NCBI GenBank assembly: GCA_045617525.1 | Contig: JAZLIT010000023.1 | Coordinates: forward strand, 1-18,526 | Direction of reading: 5' to 3' | DNA length: 18,526 bases | Source of the DNA: JAZLIT01 sp045617525 | Lineage (GTDB): Bacteria > Bacillota > Bacilli > Bacillales_A > Planococcaceae | Shown: positions 7,800 through 13,719 of the stretch, piece after piece | Numbering within the stretch: position 1 is the stretch's first letter | Layout: each line of letters starts with the position of its first letter | The notes under the pieces: generated by a model | What the model was told of the DNA's origin: nothing | The model's input: the letters and a program-made list of their open reading frames with translations, nothing else | Databases searched by the model: none | Made by a program: the position numbers and the translations under genes

Positions 7800-8315
7800 T
7801 TATTGTTGTAAATCAATATGAAGCTTTTCTATACTTCGCTCCCACATTTCTTGATTATGAGTTTGCAAGAAATCGGCTAAAATTCTTTTTGATTTTTCAT
7901 CCATGTGATCGACAAGAATTTGACGTTTCATTGATTTATCCATGCGGTTAACATGATCTGCTAAAATTTTATACCCGCGACGCTTCTCGCGATTTACAAC
8001 CATTTCACACGCTGCTACACCTGCAAAATAAGGTCCGTCTTCTTTAAAATCAATTGTCACCCACACGAGCCAATACGGTTTGCCACCTTCTGAATCAGCA
8101 CGGTTCACTGTAAACTTAATACCACGCTCTACATCACTTTTTGCATGCATTGCACCGATATCTAAAAATGCGTGTTCTTCATCTATATCAATAAAAACAG
8201 GCGATACATTTTCAAGTGAAAGCGAGCCAATCCCAAAGCCTTTATGCCCATCTGTCGGGTCATTTTTAATAATTGTGAAACCCATCTTTTGTTTCGGTTT
8301 TTCTTCATTAGCCAT
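7800..8315 (-). CDS. ywhD: YwhD family protein
   Basis: A 171-residue cytosolic protein of the YwhD family, conserved in Bacillales and without known function. Recognised by the MGFTIIKNDPTDGHKGFG segment near the N-terminus, the SLSLENVSPVFID and VERGIKF stretches, and a basic helical C-terminal half (MDKSMKRQILVDHMDEKSKR). No signal peptide, membrane helix or enzyme motif is visible. The start has AGGAGG seven bases upstream. It is divergent from the tautomerase gene ywhB, from which it is separated by 66 bases that include a candidate promoter. In B. subtilis ywhC, a predicted site-2-type metalloprotease gene, also belongs to this neighbourhood; it is absent from this window. Confidence 0.87.
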   Translation of the reverse strand: MANEEKPKQKMGFTIIKNDPTDGHKGFGIGSLSLENVSPVFIDIDEEHAFLDIGAMHAKSDVERGIKFTVNRADSEGGKPYWLVWVTIDFKEDGPYFAGVAACEMVVNREKRRGYKILADHVNRMDKSMKRQILVDHMDEKSKRILADFLQTHNQEMWERSIEKLHIDLQQ

Positions 8316-8338
8316 TGTAAATACCTCCTGAAACGCTA

Positions 8339-8367
8339 TTATTAATACTATACACCATAATTGTCAA
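8339..8367 (-). promoter_or_regulatory. Possible sigma-A promoter of ywhD
   Basis: On the minus strand a perfect TTGACA (8362-8367) is followed after 17 bases by TAATAA (8339-8344). The -35 box partly overlaps the region just upstream of the ywhB ribosome binding site on the other strand. Confidence 0.4.
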
Positions 8368-8381
8368 AGGAGGGTACGAAG

Positions 8382-8567
8382 ATGCCAATCATTACAGTGA
8401 AAATGTTAGAAGGTCGTTCAGACGATCAAAAACGCGCACTAGTAAAAGAAGTAACAGATGCCGTTTCACGCACAGTAAATGCACCGATTGAAAGTATTTC
8501 GATTATAATTGAAGAAATGCCAAAAACGCATTTTGCAAAAGCAGGCGTTTTAACTAGTGATTTATAA
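8382..8567 (+). CDS. ywhB: 4-oxalocrotonate tautomerase family protein (YwhB-like)
   Basis: A 61-residue member of the tautomerase superfamily. The start is the ATG at 8382, preceded by a strong AAAGGAGGG and giving the obligatory N-terminal Pro after Met removal (MPIITVKMLEGRSDDQK); an in-frame TTG at 8361 lies upstream of that site and is rejected. Counting from Pro1, the catalytic base Pro1, Arg11 and Phe50 of classical 4-oxalocrotonate tautomerase are present, but position 39, an active-site Arg in the Pseudomonas enzyme, is Ser. The B. subtilis YwhB homologue also lacks that Arg as I recall it, so the physiological substrate is probably not 4-oxalocrotonate. The gene is monocistronic, with its own terminator. 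Confidence 0.9.
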   Translation: MPIITVKMLEGRSDDQKRALVKEVTDAVSRTVNAPIESISIIIEEMPKTHFAKAGVLTSDL

Positions 8568-8600
8568 TCGTATACGCTTTCAATAAAACTTCAAAAAAGT

Positions 8601-8642
8601 AAAGGCAATGCGAAAGTTTTTATACTTTGCATTGCCTTTTTT
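8601..8642 (+). terminator. Terminator of ywhB
   Basis: AAAGGCAATGCGAAAGT (8601-8617) pairs with ACTTTGCATTGCCTTT (from 8624), with one mismatch, followed by a T run. The upstream A run makes it potentially bidirectional, which would also serve the convergent ywfO. Confidence 0.9.
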
Positions 8643-8779
8643 ATAGTTATTCCGTTAAGTTCACGTGTAAGAAAATGAGCTATACTAATTTTAAATCGGC
8701 TCTATTTACCCTAATGTCTAAGCTCAATGATTATGTAATACTATCTATTGGGTGTAACGTCAAATAACCTGCATCCCTT

Positions 8780-10024
8780 TTATAAAACGACTTCCTTTGG
8801 ATAATATACTTTATAATCAACTTTAATATTATTTGCCATTGCAGAAACAATATGCGATTGTTCGGCTAATTCTCTAATTTCACCGCTTGGCATTTCCAAA
8901 TAAATTGGTCGTTTAGTGGAAACAACACCTGGGCGATAAAAGTCATAAGGTAAATCGGATGTAGAATCTGGTTTCACATAATATTCTGGATCAAACCCCA
9001 TCGATTTTACTTGTTCTACTAGCCACGCGTAACGTTCTGGCTCTTCCTCTGGATTTAAATCCATATATTCAAATAAATCACGATTAATAAAACGACGGCA
9101 TAAATCGCTTAATATTGAATCTTCCTCTTCCATCCAAAATTGGAAGTACGTCATTAATATACTTTCATCTAACGCTAAATACTGTTTTAAGGTAACGGCC
9201 TGCCTGAAGAATGGTAAGAAATGTGTTGGCTCAAATTTAAATTGATAATCGACTTCGCTTAAATATTTAGCTCGCTTTAAAATATGATTTAAAATAGCCT
9301 CAGCACTGCGAGATGCTGGATGGAAATAAATTTGTAAATACATTTGATAGCGTGACATGATATAGTCTTCAACCGCGTGCATACCACTAGATTTAATGAC
9401 AATCATATCTTTGCGTGGACGCATAACGCGCAATATACGTTCCATATCAAAATGACCGTAACTTACCCCAGTAAAATAGGCATCCCTTTGTAAATAATCC
9501 ATTCTATCTGCATCAATTTGACTCGAAATCAGGCTAACTACTTGCTGATTTGTGTAGTTATTCCCAATCACTTGGGCAATTCGCTCAGGAAAATCCGCAT
9601 GTACTTTGCATAAGATCGCATTCACTTCAGTATCTCCAAGTAAAATATCACGGGTGAACTGTTCATGATTCGTTTTGAAAACTGTCTCAAAAGCATGTGA
9701 AAATGGACCATGCCCTAAATCATGTAAAAGTGCCGCACAAAGTGTTACAAGTCGTTCACTGTTATCCCATTCCGGTCGCCCAGCAAAACTGTCATCGATA
9801 ATACGTCGAACAATTTCATACACACCTAATGAATGTGAAAACCGGCTATGCTCAGCCCCATGAAACACTAAATAGGTTGTCCCAAGCTGGCGGATTCGGC
9901 GTAAACGTTGAAATTCACGCGTGCCAATTAGATCCCAAATTACTTGATCACGGACATATACATAACGATGTACAGGATCCTTAAATACTTTTTCTTCCTC
10001 TAACTTTGCATTTGCGTAATCCAC
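8780..10024 (-). CDS. ywfO: HD-domain phosphohydrolase (YwfO-like)
   Basis: A 414-residue HD-superfamily metal-dependent phosphohydrolase, related to deoxynucleotide triphosphate triphosphohydrolases. Using the GTG start, motif residues are His64 (RFSHSLG), His101-Asp102 (LLHDLGHGPFSH) with His105 and His110, and a downstream Asp in DADRMDYLQRDAYFTG. The EKVFKDPVHRYV and RRIRQLGTTYLVFHGAEHSRF segments are characteristic of the YwfO group. The exact substrate is not deducible. I chose GTG at 10022-10024 because GGAGG sits eight bases upstream and the predicted N-terminus then has the usual dozen residues before EEKVFKDP. In-frame ATG codons at 10039 and further upstream lack a spaced ribosome binding site, and the longest version would overlap the terminator of the preceding gene. 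Confidence 0.87.
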   Translation of the reverse strand: MDYANAKLEEEKVFKDPVHRYVYVRDQVIWDLIGTREFQRLRRIRQLGTTYLVFHGAEHSRFSHSLGVYEIVRRIIDDSFAGRPEWDNSERLVTLCAALLHDLGHGPFSHAFETVFKTNHEQFTRDILLGDTEVNAILCKVHADFPERIAQVIGNNYTNQQVVSLISSQIDADRMDYLQRDAYFTGVSYGHFDMERILRVMRPRKDMIVIKSSGMHAVEDYIMSRYQMYLQIYFHPASRSAEAILNHILKRAKYLSEVDYQFKFEPTHFLPFFRQAVTLKQYLALDESILMTYFQFWMEEEDSILSDLCRRFINRDLFEYMDLNPEEEPERYAWLVEQVKSMGFDPEYYVKPDSTSDLPYDFYRPGVVSTKRPIYLEMPSGEIRELAEQSHIVSAMANNIKVDYKVYYPKEVVL

Positions 10025-10082
10025 ACTTTTCGCCTCCATCCATTTTCTTCTTATTATATGCAACATTTGATACGAGCGCACG

Positions 10083-10119
10083 AAAAAGAGATTACCTCTT
10101 GGATGTGGCAATCTCTTTT
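10083..10119 (-). terminator. Terminator of the DUF1450 gene
   Basis: AAAAAGAGATTACC (10083-10096) pairs with GGCAATCTCTTTT (10107-10119) with one mismatch. Read on the minus strand it lies directly after the DUF1450 stop codon and ends in T residues, separating that gene from ywfO. Confidence 0.75.
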
Positions 10120-10122
10120 ACG

Positions 10123-10347
10123 TTACTTTTTTAATTTATCTAGTACTTTTACCATTAACTCTTCTTCAGTTAATGCTGCAACTGGACGGTTGTTTACAAA
10201 TGTAAATGTTTTTTTGCGGCCTGGACCACAGTATGAATGACAGCCAATTTCAATCGTTGCTTCAGGATCAATTTCCTGTAATTTCGGAATTAACGTTTTT
10301 AAATTAACGGCCTGACATTCATCGCAAACATGGAATAAGTTCGCCAT
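10123..10347 (-). CDS. DUF1450 small cysteine protein
   Basis: A 74-residue protein that fits the DUF1450 family of small Bacillales proteins with a thioredoxin- or ferredoxin-like predicted fold; function unknown. Visible features are a CDEC pair at residues 8-11 and a second pair in GCHSYCGPG (Cys36 and Cys40), enough for a metal site or a redox-active disulfide. The C-terminal half (TFTFVNNRPVAALTEEELM) reads like the last strands and helix of a small alpha/beta domain. The ATG has AGGAAGG upstream with somewhat long spacing. It is separated from ywfO by its own terminator and is probably monocistronic. Confidence 0.75.
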   Translation of the reverse strand: MANLFHVCDECQAVNLKTLIPKLQEIDPEATIEIGCHSYCGPGRKKTFTFVNNRPVAALTEEELMVKVLDKLKK

Positions 10348-10446
10348 AGTGTCAACACCTTCCTATAAAATAATAATTTTCTCACTTTCACAAGTTGTAA
10401 AACTCGTTTAAGTAAGTGACATAACGAACATTTTAACATACTTGCT

Positions 10447-10476
10447 ATTGTACTTTATATATAGTAGGTGCTTCAA
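10447..10476 (-). promoter_or_regulatory. Possible promoter of the DUF1450 gene
   Basis: On the minus strand TTGAAG (10471-10476) and TACAAT (10447-10452) are 18 bases apart. It would give a leader of roughly 90 bases. A 6-bp perfect dyad, CTGAAA (10479-10484) with TTTCAG (10491-10496), lies immediately upstream of the -35 box. Weak evidence. Confidence 0.3.
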
Positions 10477-10628
10477 GTCTGAAATGCTATTTTCAGTCAA
10501 ATGTATTAGATTTCCCTATTAAAATACAGCGCATATCATTGTTTCAATTGTCTATGAATAATTCCCATATTAACTGGTTATACTACCGTATGAGATTCGA
10601 AACTATTAATTTTTTGAGGGGGTTTATG

Positions 10629-11276
10629 ATGAAAGTTAGACAAGATGCTTGGTTGAAAGAAAATGATGATTTACTAGCGCAAGCTGTGCTGCGTCATGTT
10701 AAAGAAGGTAGCTCGCAGCTAAATGCGTTTGAAGAAGCTGGTGATTTACTGAGTCGAACGGCGGCAGCATGCGGTTTTCGTTGGAATGCGGTTGTACGTA
10801 AAATGTATGAAACGGAGCTTGCACATGCGAAACAGCAGCGTAAAGAGAAAATGCGTGTTTTACAATCTGCGAAAAAGCGTAGCAATGCACTCTATTATTC
10901 AGGTGTTGAAACGAAAGAGAATAACGCTACCATTTCCTTATCTTCACTCTCTTTAGATATTGTTATCGCCTATTTAATGCGTATGCAACATCTATCTAGT
11001 GATGGAGATTCAATAAAATGGCGCCATATTGCCAATACTGCGAATGAGCGCGTCCATAAATTAGAACAGCAAATTGAGCGCTTGAAGAGAGAAAATCAAG
11101 AAATACGTACAGATTATGAGCAGTTCGTGCAAATTATGAATCGGGCGCGTAAGCTTGTTGCCTTTGACTCTGTTGAAGAACCTGCGATGCCTAGCTTTAA
11201 AATGGAGCGCAATGGTAATTTAGTAGCGAATTTCCCTGCTTCATTAGAAGAAGAAAACGTGGATGAGTTGCAATAA
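10629..11276 (+). CDS. rsfA: RsfA family prespore transcriptional regulator
   Basis: A 215-residue DNA-binding protein of the RsfA family, which in B. subtilis (ywfN) adjusts sigma-F-dependent transcription in the forespore. The N-terminal 60 residues form the Myb/SANT-like domain: RQDAWLKENDDLLAQAVLRH, then SSQLNAFEEAGDLLSRTA and AACGFRWNAVVRKMY, close to the B. subtilis protein. A long C-terminal coiled coil (around ANERVHKLEQQIERLKREN) probably mediates dimerisation. Start choice: GAGGGGG ends six bases before the ATG at 10629; the ATG at 10626 is too close and the frame upstream to 10539 has no ribosome binding site. I could not place a clear sigma-F promoter. The last bases overlap a terminator shared with convergent lipL. 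Confidence 0.92.
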   Translation: MKVRQDAWLKENDDLLAQAVLRHVKEGSSQLNAFEEAGDLLSRTAAACGFRWNAVVRKMYETELAHAKQQRKEKMRVLQSAKKRSNALYYSGVETKENNATISLSSLSLDIVIAYLMRMQHLSSDGDSIKWRHIANTANERVHKLEQQIERLKRENQEIRTDYEQFVQIMNRARKLVAFDSVEEPAMPSFKMERNGNLVANFPASLEEENVDELQ

Positions 11277-11290
11277 CTCATCCACGTTTT
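11254..11290. terminator. Shared terminator inside the rsfA/lipL convergent ends
   Basis: A perfect 16-base stem, AAAACGTGGATGAGTT (11254-11269) with AACTCATCCACGTTTT (11275-11290), and a 5-base loop. Its left arm encodes the last codons of rsfA, and its right arm reaches the first base of the lipL stop region, so both convergent genes end within one hairpin. Confidence 0.92.
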
Positions 11291-12120
11291 TATTCATGTA
11301 GCATTTTTTTATTTCGTTCAAGGACGCGATTTAAGTAAAATACATATTTTTCATTTTCTTCATCATTTAGATAGCTTGGATAAACGTGTTCCGCTAGATT
11401 GCGAAGTACGTGTTGAAGTCGAATGATAATTTGCTCGACTGTAAATGCCTCATTTAATAACTCAGATAAGCTCGCCATAACTGATGGGTCTACTTGTGGA
11501 TAAGTAAATTTTGTGTTCTCATCTTGAAGACTTTCCTCATAAAAATCGCGTATTAGCTCTGCACGCGCCTCTCCACTGCCTTCAATGCAAAGGTAAATTT
11601 GAACGGCAACACCCTGGCGCATACGTCTTTGCGAAATGCCGGCAAACTTTTTACCATTAATACTTAAATCATATGAACCTGGGCAATAAGAGCCGACAAT
11701 TTCATATGCTTCGATGGAACCTGCTGCCTCTGGGAAAAGCAATTTAATTAACTCCACCATTACATCGTAGCCATCATTAATAGAAAGGGATTCTTCTTGC
11801 TCACTTAAAATGATTGATAAATTTAATACGCCTGCATCAAGTACAACCGCTAGCCCACCTGAATTCCGTACGATTGGCGTGTAGCCTCGTTGTTGCAAAA
11901 GTTCCATCCCTTGTCGGATATGTGGTAGGCGGTGATCTTGGATACCAAGAACAACAGAGGCGTTATGAACCCACGCTCGTATAACTGCAGGACTTTTTTT
12001 CTGGCCCACTAATTCGCATAATGTGTCATCCATCGCAAATGATTCGAGCGGTGATTTTGTGTTTGCGCTAATTGATTGGTCGATAAATCGCCATGTAGCG
12101 CGCTTTAGAATTCGTTCCAT
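11290..12120 (-). CDS. lipL: Octanoyl-[GcvH]:protein N-octanoyltransferase LipL
   Basis: Amidotransferase that moves the octanoyl group from the glycine-cleavage H protein to E2 subunits of 2-oxoacid dehydrogenases, a step of the Bacillus lipoate relay. The 276 residues match family length. The BPL/LplA-like fold shows RNSGGLAVVLDAGVLNLSI (85 onwards), the catalytic Cys146 in GSYCPGSYDLSINGKK, Lys158 twelve residues later (as between Cys150 and Lys162 in B. subtilis LipL), and KFAGISQRR. Cys146 separates it from ATP-dependent lipoate ligases and LipM is less likely because of this local pattern and the linkage to rsfA and hemQ. AAGGGAG precedes the start. In B. subtilis pta lies between hemQ and lipL; here none does. 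Confidence 0.9.
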   Translation of the reverse strand: MERILKRATWRFIDQSISANTKSPLESFAMDDTLCELVGQKKSPAVIRAWVHNASVVLGIQDHRLPHIRQGMELLQQRGYTPIVRNSGGLAVVLDAGVLNLSIILSEQEESLSINDGYDVMVELIKLLFPEAAGSIEAYEIVGSYCPGSYDLSINGKKFAGISQRRMRQGVAVQIYLCIEGSGEARAELIRDFYEESLQDENTKFTYPQVDPSVMASLSELLNEAFTVEQIIIRLQHVLRNLAEHVYPSYLNDEENEKYVFYLNRVLERNKKMLHE

Positions 12121-12152
12121 TGCATTAACTCCCTTTACTCTGTCTATTTATT

Positions 12153-12180
12153 AGCATACTTTATTTCATATTCATGTCAA
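12153..12180 (-). promoter_or_regulatory. Probable sigma-A promoter of lipL
   Basis: On the minus strand a perfect TTGACA (12175-12180) and TATGCT (12153-12158), 16 bases apart, lie about 35 bases ahead of the lipL start. Confidence 0.6.
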
Positions 12181-12281
12181 ATTGGTGAAATCGCAATTTA
12201 TTGGGCATGTTAAGGGTTTTTTTTGAAATAATTGTGCTAAACTAACTGTGAATCATTTTCAATTAGAGGAGTGTTTTAACA

Positions 12282-13031
12282 ATGAATGAAGCAGCAGTTA
12301 CGTTAGATGGTTGGTATGCTTTACATGATTTTCGCTCAATCGACTGGACAAGCTGGAAAATCGTTTCTGAAGAGGAACGTGCAGCTGCAGTTGAAGAGTT
12401 TATCGCGTATTTAGAAAAGATTAACGAGGCAGATGTAGCCAAAACTGGTGCTCATGCCTTTTACACAATCATCGGTCATAAAGCAGACTTCATGCTTATG
12501 ACTTTACGTGAAACAATGGAAGAATTACAAGAGATTGAAGCAGGCTTCAATAAATTAGCAATTGCTGATTTTACGCTACCTGCATATTCTTACATTTCTG
12601 TCGTTGAATTATCAAGCTATTTAGCGGGCGATTCTGAGGAAGATCCATACCAAAACCCTCATATCCGTGCTCGTTTATATCCTGAGTTACCACGTTCTAA
12701 ATACGTTTGCTTCTATCCAATGGACAAGCGTCGTCAAGGCGATGATAACTGGTATATGCTACCGATGGAAGACCGTAAAAACCTAATGCGTTCTCACGGT
12801 ATGATTGGCCGTGGTTATGCTGGTAAAGTAAAACAAATTATTACTGGCTCTGTCGGCTTTGACGACCACGAGTGGGGCGTAACATTATTCTCGGATGATG
12901 TACTACAATTCAAAAAATTAATCTACGAAATGCGCTTTGATGAAGTTTCAGCTCGCTACGCAGAGTTCGGATCATTCTTCGTTGGGAACTTTGCTGACAA
13001 CGAAAAAATCACTGCTTACTTAACAGTTTAA
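12282..13031 (+). CDS. hemQ: Coproheme decarboxylase HemQ / ChdC
   Basis: Last enzyme of the coproporphyrin-dependent heme route of Firmicutes: it oxidatively decarboxylates two propionates of Fe-coproporphyrin III to give heme b, using hydrogen peroxide. The 249 residues form the doubled ferredoxin-like fold of the chlorite dismutase superfamily. The catalytic Tyr145 with Lys149 is in CFYPMDKRRQGDDNWY and the proximal heme ligand His172 in MRSHGMIGRGY, at the same numbers as in Geobacillus HemQ. The distal Arg of true chlorite dismutases is not evident in the VGFDDHEWGVTLFSDD region, supporting the HemQ call. AGAGGAG precedes the ATG by about ten bases. It is divergent from lipL and carries its own terminator. 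Confidence 0.95.
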   Translation: MNEAAVTLDGWYALHDFRSIDWTSWKIVSEEERAAAVEEFIAYLEKINEADVAKTGAHAFYTIIGHKADFMLMTLRETMEELQEIEAGFNKLAIADFTLPAYSYISVVELSSYLAGDSEEDPYQNPHIRARLYPELPRSKYVCFYPMDKRRQGDDNWYMLPMEDRKNLMRSHGMIGRGYAGKVKQIITGSVGFDDHEWGVTLFSDDVLQFKKLIYEMRFDEVSARYAEFGSFFVGNFADNEKITAYLTV

Positions 13032-13040
13032 TTATTTATA

Positions 13041-13080
13041 AAGGTGTGATTCAGATTTCAATCTGGGTCGCGCTTTTTTT
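13041..13080 (+). terminator. Terminator of hemQ
   Basis: AAGGTGTGATTCAGATT pairs imperfectly with AATCTGGGTCGCGCTT around a two-base loop, followed by seven or more T residues. Confidence 0.75.
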
Positions 13081-13098
13081 GTGTTTCTTTTTATCGGC

Positions 13099-13126
13099 GC
13101 ACTTTCCGCTACACTTGCATATACTT
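13099..13126 (+). promoter_or_regulatory. Possible mother-cell (sigma-E/sigma-K-like) promoter of cwlJ remnant and gerQ
   Basis: CATATACTT (13118-13126) matches the CATAnnnT pattern of sigma-E and sigma-K -10 elements, with GCAC (13099-13102) about 15 bases upstream resembling the sigma-K -35. It lies 18 bases before the cwlJ start, and no separate promoter is visible between the remnant and gerQ. Inference from consensus only. Confidence 0.35.
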
Positions 13127-13144
13127 TTTAAAAGGAGGAGCTAA

Positions 13145-13276
13145 TTGGCGGTCGTAAAGACGAATGAACAATTCACATCGTTATTAGCACGTCTAATGAG
13201 AGCTGAAGGTGACGGTGAGCTCGGTAGGCTAATGGTTGGCAATATTGGCGTCAACCGAGTACGCGCAGATTGTTAG
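13145..13276 (+). pseudogene. cwlJ: Truncated cwlJ (spore cortex-lytic enzyme) remnant, 43 codons
   Basis: A TTG-initiated frame with an intact AAAGGAGGAG ribosome binding site encodes 43 residues that align with the N-terminus of the germination hydrolase CwlJ: MAVVK, then LLARLMRAE at 13-21 and VGNIGVNRVRADC at 31-43 before TAG. Full-length CwlJ has about 140 residues, including the catalytic region and the conserved aromatic motifs of the SleB/CwlJ fold; only 61 bases separate this stop from gerQ, so about two thirds of the gene is deleted rather than frameshifted. The segment between RAE and LMVGN also looks two residues shorter than I expect. cwlJ directly precedes gerQ in the B. cereus group, which supports the identity. 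The peptide cannot be an active hydrolase; it may only survive as a leader carrying the gerQ promoter. Confidence 0.75.
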
Positions 13277-13337
13277 GTTCTCGGAAAATTTTTTAATTGA
13301 AGTCGTTTTTTGTATTATCTATTTATGAAGGGATGGA

Positions 13338-13670
13338 ATGTTGACTTATTATTGGTCACCGCAAATGCAGCAGCCTTACATGCAAACGCCACCACCACAA
13401 GGAACTGGTGGATCACCACGTGAAGAATCTTATATTGAAAATATTTTGCGTTTAAATCGAGGTAAACCTGGGACGTTTTATTTTTCATTTGAACAATCGG
13501 TTGAGGGCGGCAAAAATACTGTCAGCGTAAGAGGTGTCGTGGAAGCTGCCGGTCGCGATCATGTAATTTTAAGCGAGTTAAAGACGAATTACCGCTACTT
13601 ATTCCCAATGATTTATTTTGATTACGCACAATTTGACGAAGAGCTTGCTTATTTCTCACAAGTACCTTAA
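13338..13670 (+). CDS. gerQ: Spore coat/germination protein GerQ (short form)
   Basis: GerQ (YwdL) is an inner coat protein needed to localise and use the cortex hydrolase CwlJ during germination by Ca-dipicolinate. The 110-residue product has a short Gln/Pro-rich N-terminus (SPQMQQPYMQTPPPQ) and then the conserved C-terminal domain: EESYIENILRLNRGKPGTFY, GVVEAAGRDHVILSE, YRYLFPMIYFDY and FDEELAY. B. subtilis GerQ has 181 residues and is cross-linked by transglutaminase Tgl through lysines close to its N-terminus; here the first lysine is residue 43, so that mode seems lost. AGGGATGG precedes the ATG with short spacing. It follows a truncated cwlJ and has its own terminator. Confidence 0.88.
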   Translation: MLTYYWSPQMQQPYMQTPPPQGTGGSPREESYIENILRLNRGKPGTFYFSFEQSVEGGKNTVSVRGVVEAAGRDHVILSELKTNYRYLFPMIYFDYAQFDEELAYFSQVP

Positions 13671-13678
13671 CACGATAT

Positions 13679-13714
13679 AAAAAGGAGCGAGACATATGTC
13701 TCACTCCTTTTTTT
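13679..13714. terminator. Bidirectional terminator between gerQ and the chemoreceptor gene
   Basis: AAAAAGGAGCGAGAC and GTCTCACTCCTTTTT form a stem with one mismatch around ATAT; A and T runs flank both sides and the two flanking genes converge on it. Confidence 0.9.
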
Positions 13715-13719
13715 CATTT

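Noticed and set aside
10025..10111. Longer N-terminus for the HD-domain protein
   Set aside because: It would run into the terminator of the preceding gene, and the GTG at 10024 has a well-spaced GGAGG and gives the expected N-terminus.
10539..10628. Extension of RsfA to an upstream ATG
   Set aside because: The first 30 residues do not resemble the family and the GAGGGGG site points to the ATG at 10629.
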